Shown here in pieces: positions 9,401 to 18,303 of a stretch of 64,000 bases of DNA (its first letter is position 1; the number at the start of each line of letters is the position of its first letter). The stretch is from Caecitellus pseudoparvulus. Its lineage: Eukaryota; Bigyra: Bicosoecida. A model generated the notes under the pieces. The model was given only the letters and a program-made list of their open reading frames with translations, made no database searches and was not told where the DNA came from. The position numbers and the translations under genes are program-made. The stretch spans positions 62,001-126,000 of the forward strand of contig CBFFRQ010000006.1 of assembly GCA_965644315.1 (NCBI GenBank), given 5' to 3'.

Positions 9401-11736
9401 AGCTGGAGCACGCCGACCGCCACATGATGCCAGGAGACATCGTGCGTGTGAAGCCGTCCGTGTCCAAGCCGCGGTACGGCTGGGGCAAGGTGAAGGCGGG
9501 GCACCAGGGCGTTCTGACTGAGTGGCTGAAGGAGGACAACAAGGTGAAGGTGGACTTCCCCGCCCACCACACCTGGTCCGCTGACGAGAGCGAGATGATG
9601 CGCATGGCAGCGGGCAAGATGTTCGTCGGCGACTTCATCCGCGTCAAAGGCAGCGTGAGCAACCCCAAGTACGGCTGGGGCTCCGTGCGGCACGGGCATG
9701 TGGGCCAGGTCAAGTCTGTGGACGGCGAGAAGCTGAAGGTGGACTTCCCCGCCCAGAAGAACTGGTCTGCCCACACCCCCGAGATGGAGCATGTGTCCCA
9801 CGTCGGCTTCAACATCGGCGACCTGGTCAAGGTGTGCACCGGCAGCCCCAAGTTCGGGCTGGGCGCTGTGAAGCAGGGCGACCTCGGCGCAGTCACCGAG
9901 CTCGCAGCCGACGACAAGGTGTACTGCCGCTTCCAGGCGCAGTCTGGCTGGGCTGCCGCGCCCTCCGACCTGAACGTCGTGCTCACGCGCCCCTTCGTCG
10001 TGGGGGACCGGGTGCGTGTGCGCCCTGACGTGCTGAAGCCTTCCCGCGGGTGGGGCGCCGTGAGTCACGGCGACGTCGGCACAGTCGTGGACGTGAACGG
10101 CAAGGACCTGACTGTGAAGTTCTGGGGCCACAGCCGCTGGAGCGGCGTGGCGGAGGAGATGCAGCTGGTGGTGGCTGAGGACATCCAGGTGGGCGACCGT
10201 GTCACGGTGCGGCCCGACGTGGACGTGCCCAAGTACAAGTGGGGCAAGGTGAAGGCGGGCGAAGTGGGCATCGTCACGGAGATCAAGGAGAAGGACAAGC
10301 TCCTGGTGGACATGCAGAGCCAGAGCGGGTGGATCGCGCACGCCCCCGAGCTCATGCGCGTGACGGATGGTGATGGTGATGGTGGCGAGAGCCGTGCGGC
10401 CGAGGCTGCCGCCAAGGCTGAGGAGGCCGCCGCAGGCACCACGGAGACCACTCTCAAGTGCGACCACATCCTGCGCGGCCACACCGGGGAGGTGACGGTG
10501 CTGGCCACCCTGACGGACGGCCAGCTCGTGTCAGGCGACGAGGCAGGCGAGCTGCGGTGGTGGGACGTAAGCAACGCCTCCTGCACGCGCTCCTCCCCTG
10601 GCTCCACCGCCTCCCGTGCCCTGGCGCTGACGCCGCTGTCAGACGGCCGCCTGGCGGGCGCCTGTGCCGACGGCGTCGTGCGTGTGTGGGACGCCAACAC
10701 CGGCAAGGTGGTGAAGATGATGCTGGGGCACGAGGGGGAGGTGCTGTCTGTGGCGGAGCTACAGGACGGCCGTCTGGCGTCTGGCGGCGCCGACGGCGTC
10801 GTGCGCGTGTGGAACATGGAGCGCGGCACCGCCGACATCAAGTTCCTGGGCCACGACCGCCCCGTCACCGTGCTGGCTGGCCTGCCCGGCAACAAGCTCT
10901 CCAGTGGCTCCCAGGCACAAATCAACGTGTGGGACGTCAGTGCTGCCACGCCCGCAGCACCCGAGACGCCGTCCACGCCTGCCCTGGCCGCTGGCGCCGG
11001 CGCCCCCACGGGCTGGAGCGACTCCTCCGAGGCGCAGGTGAATGCTTCACGTACCCTCATCCTGTCCCTCGTGCAGTTCGCCTTCTCCGACGAGTGCAGC
11101 AGCGACCCTGCCCTGCGCCAGCTGCTGCAGACGGCGCTGTGGGAAGCCAAGCAAGTGGAGACTGCCTGCTCCAAGGGCGACTCGGGAGACCTGCACTTGC
11201 ATTGGTACGAACTGGTGCAGCGCCTGGCTGCCTGTGTGCACGAGGCACGCAGCACGGGGGACGCTGCCGCCGGAGACAGCACCGTGTACGCCGTGGTGGG
11301 TCGCCTGGAGGAGGTGCTGGCCATGGTGAAGCCGGCACAGCCCACCGTGGACACCGGCATGTCTGGCGGCGCGACGCCTGCAGAGGGCACCCCTGGCGCC
11401 GGCGCTGACGCCATTGCCGTGAACCCCGCCTTCTCAACTTTGACAGGGCGCACAGGGTATGCGTTCACCGCCTCTGCACCAGCGCCGACGACGCTGCAGG
11501 TGGTGTGCCAGGCCCCCGCGACCGACCCTCTGCGCGACGCCCAGCTGAAGATGTTGATGGACCTGTTCGTGGCCGAGATGGGCAAGGCCGGGCTAGAACA
11601 GCCCACGAACTACATCGCCCACGCTGCCAGCGAGACCCTCACGGTGGCCCTCCTGGCTGACGCCGAGTCAGGCATGGCCACTGTGCGCGGCATTTTGGCA
11701 GGCGCAGATGAGGCTGGGAACTGCACCATGCAGTGA
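6424..11736 (+). CDS. Split WD40 propeller protein carrying eight SH3_15 (MIB/KEG-type) repeats
   Basis: The start is ATG 6424 in a good context (TTTACCATGG); the frame is open further upstream only from a non-ATG codon. The product is 1770 residues. Residues 1-290 are helical. Residues 300-343 form a glycine-zipper hydrophobic segment (GGPIGMAVGAVFGLVKGVAG) that could insert in or lie on a membrane. Residues 344-500 are a coiled coil with repeated SEEQFKAL/SDAQFRAM-like heptads. Residues 660-790 hold about three WD40 blades (SGGADKTIRLWSVET). Residues 804-1315 are eight SH3_15 repeats. Residues 1344-1510 hold about four more WD40 blades (LASGGADGVVRVWNMERG), and the last 260 residues are helical. 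SH3_15 repeats bind peptides in Mind bomb and KEG ubiquitin ligases, but no RING or kinase domain is present here. The role is probably a scaffold, unassigned. The layout of an N-terminal helical/zipper part plus a repeat sensor resembles NLR-like proteins only superficially, since no NTPase motif is seen. Confidence 0.9.
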   Translation: MALSPAEVSFVNDTFWLAHQLRCTDAVLGAALAAPGAGNAAASRARMPRYVLIFVQQLLPKVLRPATLPMHGGLLAKSLLPIAAAIADRTQSQHAALAEQAEGAAGEVVRANAAAWSELAAELHALQGCLESEDVSGACGCDGQLQGAASRVSAAMAGLASLPLEAASELVAGAMDASITAIAGMLPASSSTAVTAAGSGAAAAQLTSVELSTIDVSTASLNKYTESEAHMKALEAANEVASSRDDSPDLADMAEKAATGLGYLSTAYKAVKEHGGKLAKVGQYAARAASAASTAGRFVGGVVSCLKEAGRFAAMGSVGGPIGMAVGAVFGLVKGVAGYKSSMGQADKMGEQVSRVAGLVTGLSEHMQKGMEDLSKQSEEQFKALSTQSKAEYEALASQSDAQFRAMTAQFASGMGALSEQVQAGFQQALWMQSQSYSAMVEQFALVRDDISMVRQAASEIQRALGQLHTTVESRFKEAILKDFHMDRRAASSAASLPATEVQRLLRQFAYTGTDLAKGETLSSKIEVGAHQDSLVTALNTRPLGSNVNALQGALLAAGVLTSAEPLVDRDTWLMASHAYLTTLKSAFSAGSSSQVPLGIAAVSLRDLHAEGKALLDFKRGLRTDTAWLGTLVEQYFSVPGSSLAPLMDSASVEAAAGPVALEVTDFKHGSSGDFGTFTAALGLRSGKLMTSTDKGKLTTWNWDSGKRSSVGADPYVMSLAELPGNLAILGYSDADVSVFSLSQNTNLAVGSHDAPGVHAVAPLVGRRFASGGADKTIRLWSVETKRIGGAAASPSPSPSTGGLVGQFVVGDTVRLRAQVYKPRYGFGSATHSEVGVVTSILSSFKLKVDFPSHKGWSASGPEMEHCGAKVLKVGDKVRVKDSISKPGYGWGKVKHKMVGVVKKLEEKDVVRVDFAVQQNWACKAEEMERVVDGVFSVGDRVRLKSCVSECKYGFGGATHQMVATVRSVNSEKSLLKVDWDGGQKNWSGDWGELEHADRHMMPGDIVRVKPSVSKPRYGWGKVKAGHQGVLTEWLKEDNKVKVDFPAHHTWSADESEMMRMAAGKMFVGDFIRVKGSVSNPKYGWGSVRHGHVGQVKSVDGEKLKVDFPAQKNWSAHTPEMEHVSHVGFNIGDLVKVCTGSPKFGLGAVKQGDLGAVTELAADDKVYCRFQAQSGWAAAPSDLNVVLTRPFVVGDRVRVRPDVLKPSRGWGAVSHGDVGTVVDVNGKDLTVKFWGHSRWSGVAEEMQLVVAEDIQVGDRVTVRPDVDVPKYKWGKVKAGEVGIVTEIKEKDKLLVDMQSQSGWIAHAPELMRVTDGDGDGGESRAAEAAAKAEEAAAGTTETTLKCDHILRGHTGEVTVLATLTDGQLVSGDEAGELRWWDVSNASCTRSSPGSTASRALALTPLSDGRLAGACADGVVRVWDANTGKVVKMMLGHEGEVLSVAELQDGRLASGGADGVVRVWNMERGTADIKFLGHDRPVTVLAGLPGNKLSSGSQAQINVWDVSAATPAAPETPSTPALAAGAGAPTGWSDSSEAQVNASRTLILSLVQFAFSDECSSDPALRQLLQTALWEAKQVETACSKGDSGDLHLHWYELVQRLAACVHEARSTGDAAAGDSTVYAVVGRLEEVLAMVKPAQPTVDTGMSGGATPAEGTPGAGADAIAVNPAFSTLTGRTGYAFTASAPAPTTLQVVCQAPATDPLRDAQLKMLMDLFVAEMGKAGLEQPTNYIAHAASETLTVALLADAESGMATVRGILAGADEAGNCTMQ
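8833..10368 (+). repeat. Eight tandem SH3_15 (Mind bomb SH3) repeats
   Basis: There are eight coding repeats of about 64 residues. Each begins VGDxVRVK, continues with PKYGWGxVxxGxxGxV and then VKVDFPxxxxWxAxxxEM, matching the SH3_15 family known from Mind bomb and plant KEEP ON GOING. Repeat 6 is the most degenerate (PKFGLG, and CRFQ in place of VDF). The array is bounded by short low-complexity linkers: SPSPSPST before it, and DGDGDGG plus an Ala/Glu stretch after it. Confidence 0.9.
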
Positions 11737-11913
11737 GCTGGCGCGGCTGCACTCGTTTGGGTGCTCGCCGTGCCGCATGCCGTGAGGTGCGTGATCTCCT
11801 GTCAAGAAGGCAGGCAGCAATGCATTGTGCAGGAAGATGCACCACGCTGTGTGCACTGTTTCTTTGACGCTAGTGTGCGACTATGTACATGGGTCTGACG
11901 ATGGTGGCCGCCG

Positions 11914-12981
11914 TCACCCCTTGGAGGGCTGTGCAGGCGCAGTGAACTTGAAGCCGCCCCCTGCCGCCATGGTCCTTTGCTTTGAGTCCTTCGAGCGCGG
12001 TGCCGCGCCCAGTGATTGTTGACTTGCTGCCTCGAGGCTGAGCAAAGCTGAACCGCGGACAGCCATTGACACACTGGGTTTGCCTCCGGCAGTGTCGACG
12101 TTGAGAGCGTCTTGCTTGCTGGGGGGTGAGTGCTTCACGCGCGACACACCCCTGGCGTTGTTTCCATGCGGCACTCCCCACACGTCTTGCGGGAGTGGAG
12201 CAAAGCGGCGTGCCGGGGACGTCGCGCCGTACCTCGTAGGGCTGCTGAGCGTCGGAGTGTAGGCGCCACGGGGGTCAGCAGGGCTGGAGCCTTGGTCAGG
12301 GGATTGGCCGCTTGGCGGGCTCGCCCCACAGTTGCGGCGGCCAATGACGGGCTTGGCGTGGGCCTTCGCTCGCTGCTCCGCCCCTTGGGCTTGCATAAAC
12401 GACGAGGATTCGCTCAGAGAGCTGGCTTGCTCCAGACTCCGCAGCTTTGCTTCACCCTTCCCTTGCGTTTGGTGGCGCTGCGTACTCGGCTGTGCCACTG
12501 TCAGGCAGTCGCGCACAATGTCGCTGGACCACGTACGAACGCTGCCATACGCCCCTGGCCCCACGGCAGGGGGGGTGCAGCCTACATGTGCCCGGCGTGG
12601 CGGGAGAGCAAGTGACACCTTGGGGCGCGGCCTGGCTGCAGGCAAGCGGCTTTTGTCCAGTGCCTCAGTGACATCAGTGGGCCGGCTGGGCTCTGAGCTT
12701 GGCGTGCGAGTTGGAGGCCGATCCCGCGCGTACAGGGTGGTGCCCTTCAGCACACCCCCTGACTTGAAATGCCTGTGCCACAAGAACAGCGTGCTGGGTG
12801 AGTTCAGGTGACTGTGCTTCGCCGGCGCCCTGCTCTGGCGTGCGGAAATCGCTCACCGAAGCAACTCGTCCCTGCTCAACGTATCCACGTCGACTTGCAC
12901 CCCAGGGCGGTCGGCAGCCCCCCCACGACCAAGCTCTCTTGAGCTGGAGGGCTGAGTGAGCTTCTGTGCCCGTCTTGCCAT
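11914..12981 (-). CDS. Sperm-tail PG-rich repeat-like (STPG/SHIPPO) protein, two exons
   Basis: Exon 2 runs from about 12793 (or 12772) to 11914. Exon 1 ends at 12857 before a GTGAGC donor, reading ...DTLSRDELLR. Either acceptor, CCCAG ending 12794 or CACAG ending 12773, keeps frame, giving 334 or 327 residues from ATG 12981. The same frame is open upstream to another ATG at 13146. The only recognisable motif is a PG-rich repeat core (PPAVGPGAYGSVRTWSS) of the kind found in axonemal SHIPPO/STPG proteins. The rest is basic, Ser/Pro-rich and likely disordered. With only one clear repeat the family call is tentative. A link to a flagellar axoneme is inferred from the family. Confidence 0.6.
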
Positions 12982-13440
12982 GCTCTTCTCGGCGCGCTTG
13001 TTTGAGGATGGACCGGAGCAGTCGTGGGCGGAGTGTGACTCGCCAGAGCTGGCGCAAGCGTGCAAGGCAGGGCAGACCAGGAGGCACCTCCACGCGCCAG
13101 CACCAGGATGCAGGTGACCAGGCGTGGAAAATGCAGCCCGAAGCATAACTTCTGCTGGGTGCAGCAGTTTGCCCCACTCGCGACTGGCTCATGCATGCAA
13201 GTTGCGCTGCAGCCCGAAGTCTGGTGCCATGCACATGTCGTGGGACGTTGAGAAGGGGGTGAGGGGTGCCCTTCGGCAAGTCCACCACACTGCGTGTACC
13301 AAAAATCAGCCTCCCACCTGTTTCCTCCCCTGCGGGCGTTGTGTGGGCGCCACCCCTGCCTTGCAGCGCACCAGCGTTGCCTGCACGGCCACGTTGGCAC
13401 GCCAGCGGAGGCTCGCGACCCAAAGCAGGTGCTTGCCATG
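12982..13440. other. Divergent intergenic region before GET4
   Basis: This is the shared 5' region of the PG-rich repeat gene (minus) and GET4 (plus). A minus-strand frame near 13330-13210 (RLIFGTRSVVDLPKGTPHP) looks protein-like and could be an earlier exon of the PG-rich repeat gene, but no join could be confirmed. Otherwise nothing definite is seen. Confidence 0.3.
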
Positions 13441-14501
13441 GCTGCCCAGAGCCAGGGACGGGCGTCTCGGCTCTTCAAGCTCCTGGAGGATGCGCAAGCC
13501 TCGGACGATGTGTATGCCAACCTGACACTGCTGAAGACGTACTGCAGCAGGCTAGTTGCCAAGCGCCGTCCGGAAGCAGCGCTGGCCATGTACACGAAAG
13601 GTGCTTCGGCCCTGCTGCGCGGTGGGCACGTCGAGCCTGGGTATGAAGTCTGTCGAGACTTGTCCAAGCTGCTGACCTCGCAGAAGTGGCCTGTGAACGA
13701 TGGCCTCAAGGGTGCGTGCTGCTGCGGAAATTGGCCCCCAGCCGCCGGCTCACCGCTCCTGCTTCATCGCTACACGCAGAGGACCTCTTGCAACTCCTCG
13801 CGGTCTTCCCTGATGTTAAGCAGAAAGTCTCATTTGCTGAGAAGCTCATCGCCTGGAGCAAGGAGCACCCTGCCCCTGGCGCTGCGGAGCCCGAAGCACA
13901 GTATGGCGTCTCTGCATTTCACGAGGCCGCGGCATTGGCGGCGTGTGCGCTGGGCGACTCCCGGGCCGCCATGCGGTACTTTGTGCATGCCAGTGTGCCA
14001 AGTGCATTTGTTGAAGCGGTGCTTGGGTGGTCCAAGGCTGGCGTCGCTTCAGAGGCCGACCTGTTCATTGCGCGGGCCGTCTTGACGTGCACAGCGGAAG
14101 GCAACTTGGCCAGCGCCAACGCAGTGTTTGAAGGGTGGCTTGCCAAGCAAGGCGCGGGGGGTGCACCATCTGCCTCTGTTGCCCGCCCGAAAGCGGGCTG
14201 TGCTGCTGACACGCCGCTCGTGCACTTCATCGGCTTCATGCTGCGTGTGCTGCAGCGCCCAGCCGGCCCCCTCCTGCAGACGCTGGTTCTCAGGTACAAA
14301 GCCAGCCTGAGCCGGGACGCTACCCTACTCCCGCTAGTCTTCCAAACCGCTTCTCGCTGGTTTGGGCCCGGGACCAGCATGGCCCTGCAGCAAGCGCTGA
14401 ACCCGCAGCAGCAGCAACAGCGAGGCTTCCCCTTCCTGCCAATGCCAGCACCAGCGAAGCCCACTGCTGGCGCTGGCCTGGTACACGATGCGCTGGATTA
14501 G
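13441..14501 (+). CDS. GET4: GET4 (TRC35) component of the tail-anchored protein targeting complex
   Basis: There are two exons, 13441-13711 and 13780-14501, with a 68-base intron (donor GTGCGT, acceptor ACGCAG). The join makes ...NDGLK-E-DLLQLLAVFPDVK and a 330-residue product, close to the usual GET4 length. Family features are the helical-hairpin solenoid, the stretch DLFIARAVLTCTAEGNLASA, and the C-terminal LLQTLVLRYKASLSRD. In other eukaryotes GET4 works in the cytosol with GET5/UBL4A, handing tail-anchored proteins from SGT2 to the GET3 ATPase for insertion into the ER. The C-terminus has a short poly-Gln run before a Pro-rich tail. The start ATG lies in a good context (TTGCCATGG). Its TAG stop overlaps the stop of the convergent neighbour. 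Confidence 0.92.
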
Positions 14502-16093
14502 GACTCTGCGTCGTAGAGGCTGGAGAGGGCCGCCTGCAGCAGAGCGTGGGTGCTGGCCTGGGCAGTCACGTCAGCGAGTCCGCTGGGCGTGCCAGAGCTG
14601 CACGGGCTTTCCCCTGCGAGGGTGTGCAGCTCGGCCACGTATGGCGGCTGCCCTGCACCTTGCAGCCTGCGTAACAGCCCCTCTCCGTCGGCGTGCGACA
14701 CCATGGCGCACGGCAGGTGCACCGTGAGGGAGGACGTTGAGTCCAGCGCTTGTGCGTTTTGCAGCGCTCCCACTGGGGAGGTGGCGGGCAAGGCTTGAGC
14801 ACCTTGACCTGCCATGCGGATGGGTGGCGCGTCGTCAGTGGTGAATACAAACATTCCTGCCCCCCCTGCAGCCTGTAGGACCATAGCCTTCTTTGTGAAG
14901 GTGCATCCACCCCGCTGGACAAGGGTGAACGCCCCTTGCACGGCGCTTGGATTCGCAAGTCCCGTGCACGCGTCAAGGGGGTGGGCGACCACCAAGCGAT
15001 GGGATTCACATGGAAGCCTGCCTCCGAACAGGGCGGTGACGAACGGGGCAGCCATCGCCCATGCGCTGGCATTCTCAGGTCTCGCGTGCAGCAGGCCGTG
15101 CTCTGCTAGAAAGCTGCAGCCAAACTCGGAGCAGTGCACCGATGCCATGATTCGATCGTGGGCGGAGATCGCCACTTTGGATCCCTTCACTTTGTCGTCT
15201 GGGCTGTCCGTGACGGGACTGATTGCTGAGCCTTCGCCTGCAGATCCAGCGTCGAGACTCGACTCCGCCCGGCCCTGTAGGTGCAGGGCGAGTTCTGGGT
15301 CGTACACGCGGCCGTTCCGCAGCACAAGCAAGTCTTGAGGAAGCAACATAGACGCATGCACTTCATGGCGCATGGACCGCGGCAGAAGCTCGCGGCGCAA
15401 CAGCCGCTGCGTATCTTCTGAGTTCAGCACGTGTGCCGAGACGGCCGCTGGGAGCCCGTGTAGCTGCAGGCCATTGAACGCCACAAGGGCATCATCTACT
15501 TCCGCCAGCTCCAACAGTGCAGCTGATGGACGAGACCTCCAGTCTGATGCTGGGGCAATGTCCAGAATGGTGCCTTGCCAGGGTGAGAGCGCGATGCCCA
15601 CAGGGTGTGAATCGTGCCGCGCCAGAAGCACCGCTGTATCTTGGTCGGTGCTCCCGAGATCTGAGCAGCGCTTGGGTGTGAAGGATAGGATGAGTGGGTC
15701 GGCGCCTTCCCGCAGAATTTCAAGCGCTTGCTGGCGATGCTTCGCTTCCTGGACTGGGAATGCGTTCACGTGCGTCAGCGTGTCGCCTGGGTGGATGTAG
15801 CCGAGAGCCTCAGCATACCCAAAGTGCACCCCTTGCAGCTTGCTCCGCTCAAAACCCTCCACGCGGAAGGTGTCAGGGGCCAGCCGCAAGCCCAGCTGTG
15901 CGGAGCTTGGGACCAGCACGTCAAATCGGCAGCCATGCGCCTGCGCTCTCAAATGCTGAAATGCGACGGGGACAGGCTCACCCCAGTCTGTTTCGGCAGC
16001 CAAAGGGCTACTTATGAATGCAATAAGCACGCAGCAGCATTGCCAGAAAGATCGCCTCAGCGCTCCTCGAGGAAGCTGCACATGAATGCGCAT
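14498..16093 (-). CDS. Secreted or lumenal protein with PDZ-like and protease-associated (PA) domains
   Basis: A single open frame of 531 codons starts at ATG 16093. Residues 1-33 are a signal peptide (basic start, hydrophobic FWQCCCVLIAFISSPLAAE). Residues about 60-140 resemble a PDZ fold (LGLRLAPDTF... YIHPGDTLTHVNAFPV). Residues about 370-490 carry a PA domain (VQGAFTLVQRGGCTFTKKA, then MFVFTTDD, then CAMVSHADGEGLL). No protease, mannosidase or RING catalytic motif is present and no later membrane segment is obvious, so it is probably a soluble binding protein of the secretory pathway. The PA core is confident; the PDZ call is moderate. The 3' end overlaps the GET4 stop codon. The 290 bases upstream show nothing clear. 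Confidence 0.8.
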   Translation of the reverse strand: MRIHVQLPRGALRRSFWQCCCVLIAFISSPLAAETDWGEPVPVAFQHLRAQAHGCRFDVLVPSSAQLGLRLAPDTFRVEGFERSKLQGVHFGYAEALGYIHPGDTLTHVNAFPVQEAKHRQQALEILREGADPLILSFTPKRCSDLGSTDQDTAVLLARHDSHPVGIALSPWQGTILDIAPASDWRSRPSAALLELAEVDDALVAFNGLQLHGLPAAVSAHVLNSEDTQRLLRRELLPRSMRHEVHASMLLPQDLLVLRNGRVYDPELALHLQGRAESSLDAGSAGEGSAISPVTDSPDDKVKGSKVAISAHDRIMASVHCSEFGCSFLAEHGLLHARPENASAWAMAAPFVTALFGGRLPCESHRLVVAHPLDACTGLANPSAVQGAFTLVQRGGCTFTKKAMVLQAAGGAGMFVFTTDDAPPIRMAGQGAQALPATSPVGALQNAQALDSTSSLTVHLPCAMVSHADGEGLLRRLQGAGQPPYVAELHTLAGESPCSSGTPSGLADVTAQASTHALLQAALSSLYDAES

Positions 16094-16383
16094 CAGAGTT
16101 TCAGCTGAAACGCAGCAAGCCCACCGCTGCAGTTGGGCCGTTGGAAGCGCAATGGGCGATTCGGCCCACGTACAAAGCTCACCTGTGTTATCAAGTTCTC
16201 ACGCAGACGAACGGCAGCCTGTCGATTGTGTGTGGACCTCTGTTTCGACACGAACGTTCGTGGGACAAGAGATCTTGAAGCCCGGGATTCGCACAAAAGA
16301 CGAGGCAGATCCTCGCACATGGGAGCGTGACAAAGCTTGGCACCATGTGCCTCATCGCTGACACGTGCATTGCAGAAACCAAC

Positions 16384-17173
16384 TCAGGCCTTTCGCCCTG
16401 GAACAACTTGGGGCGTGCCTTGCGCCGTAGCTGCCACGGGAATGCTGGGCAGGTCAAGCTTCGGCCCCGCTCCCTTGGCAGCCACAGAGACGTCTGCTGG
16501 GACATAGCCAGACTCGGGCTTGGGTGTGGGAGGCGGCGTTGCCGTGACGGTGTGAGTGTCATCTTCAGAGGAGACCATGGGAACTTGCAGCGTGGTGCCA
16601 AGCGCAGAGTTCGCCATGGCCAGGCCGAACTCGTGCTGCGTGATCTTGCCATCACCGTCCAAGTCTGCCGCAGCAAGTGTTCGCTGCACGAGCTCGTCCA
16701 GAGTTGCCTGTGGCAGCTTGCGGCCCACCATGCTCTTGAGCGTTTCGTGCAGGTCCTCCGACGTGATGTACCCATCACCGTTCACGTCCCACACCCTGAA
16801 CATGAACGCAACCTTGGCTTCCCGCCCAGCGTGCCCAGAGAAGACAGACATGCGCTGTAGGAACTGGTGAAACATAATGTGCCCGGAGTGCTCTTCATCC
16901 AGCAACTCAACGATGCGCGGCCCCAAGGGGTTCGTGCTGAGCTCAGGGATCATGCCAAGGTCTTCCGCCGTCACTGCTCCTTGCCTTCCTCGGTCCAGCT
17001 TCCGAAACCTCATGTACAAGTGCCGGATTTCCTTGGGAGAGACTGGGAAGGGGGAGCCAGGTAGGTGAACCAGGGCGTGAGGCTCCAACCTGGCGCCAGC
17101 ACGCACAGCCACTCAGATCTTGAAGGTGTTCAATGTCCTCCGGGTTCAAATCGATGCTGAAATTCGCCCCCAT
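16384..17173 (-). CDS. Calcineurin B-like EF-hand protein with N-myristoylation signal
   Basis: Exon 1 (17173-17107) starts MGANFSIDLN. A 64-base intron (donor GTGCGT, acceptor CCCAG) leads into exon 2 (17042-16384), giving SGFSPKEIRHLYMRFRKLD and a 241-residue product. Gly2 and Ser6 fit an N-myristoylation motif. EF-hands 3 (DVNGDGYITSEDL, 108-120) and 4 (DLDGDGKITQHEF, 149-161) are canonical. EF-hands 1 (from Asp39) and 2 (from Asp71) are degenerate. The layout and the NPL and REAKVAFMFRVWD positions match calcineurin B and related CIB/CBL proteins. Known members are membrane-linked regulatory subunits of phosphatases or kinases. The roughly 70-residue Pro/Thr/Val-rich tail is an extension not found in calcineurin B. 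True calcineurin B versus a relative is not settled. Confidence 0.82.
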
Positions 17174-18303
17174 CCTCACTGGGGAAGCTTAGACGGCCAC
17201 GTTGCCAACGGCGTGGTGCGCCAAATTCCGCTCCTGCCGTAGCGGCTTGCAGGCCAACGCCCCGGTGGGTGCAGAGGACCAACACAAGCGGAAGTTAAGT
17301 AGAAAGCGTGTGCGTTTGGATGGGTGGTACATTTTGCGGGCTTGCGTGTTTCTGCGGGCGTCAAGCTGGCTGCCAGCTCAGGTGTCTGGCCAGCACGATG
17401 CTTTCGATTCCCAAGGCGCACTTTGGGAACAGCATCCACCAAAGGCACGAAGAGTGGCACGAAAAATCTCATGCTGGTGCCATTCATGATCATCATTCAA
17501 CCCTGGTGGCGGCCCATCTCCGTAGCGAGTCCCGGTGCAGCACACCCCACACAAGAATCTCGCAAGCGTGAGAAGTTCGTCCACGGCGTCGCGCCACCCT
17601 CCCAAAACCAACACTCCCAACAGCAAGCCACGGAATCGGTCTTCATTCTCAAAGAATTCCCGCCGTTGTTCCTACGAATTCCTCACCACACCCACCGTTG
17701 CTCTTTCCGGAACCCACCAGCTTGCTGTCGGTTGCGACCCCGCTGCGGCCGAAAACTGCCAGGCTCAGACAACGCTGGCGCGGGCCCGGCTTCCATCCAC
17801 GAAGCTCCTGTGTGCACGGCGAACATACATGTAAGTTTTGCCGTTCTTCCCTGCCCTGAAAGCCGACGCGGCCCAAGACTGGAGAGCTTGTCGACGTTGC
17901 GCCCTGTGCTGGCGCATTGCGGAGCACGCGTGCACGGTAGCTCACGTCGAGGTTTCTGAAAGCGCTCCCGCTATGCTCATGCACACATGGGCTATTTGTC
18001 GGTGCTTCTCTCATTGCTTGTGCTGTGTCGCCGAGCGGTCGCGCTCCTGGAGCAAGCAGCGACGCAAAGTATGCTCATTTTCCGCAAACCGACCGGCGCC
18101 ACGCGTGTGCTGCCAAAAGCCTCGAGCTGCGCTTTATTCTGCCTCAGTGGGTTCCAGTTCATGCTGCTTGTCGAATGCGTGCATCCTTGCAGCGTGGAGT
18201 GCGCTGCTGCGCGTGTTGACAAGCGCACCTTCGCAGCGTTACATACAACCCGCGCACCTTCATTTTGAGCTCGCACTTGCCATCGCTCAGGTCCAGACTT
18301 CAG
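17174..18303. other. Divergent intergenic region upstream of the giant receptor gene
   Basis: About 1.1 kb lies between the 5' end of the EF-hand gene and the 5' end of the FG-GAP receptor gene. Plus-strand open frames (17324-17959 and 17838-18431) start at non-ATG codons and have no recognisable content. I treat the region as regulatory and untranslated sequence. No specific promoter motif is evident. Confidence 0.4.

Noticed and set aside
8377-10482. 701-codon antisense open frame opposite the SH3_15 array
   Set aside because: Its His/Val/Leu-rich sequence mirrors the sense repeats. Strong GC bias at third positions removes stops on the opposite strand.
10065-11606. 513-codon antisense open frame opposite the second WD40 part
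   Set aside because: No domain content; the sense strand carries clear WD40 and SH3_15 sequence over the same bases.
17324-17959. 211-codon plus-strand frame upstream of the giant receptor
   Set aside because: Starts at GTG, has no recognisable content and leads into no in-frame exon.
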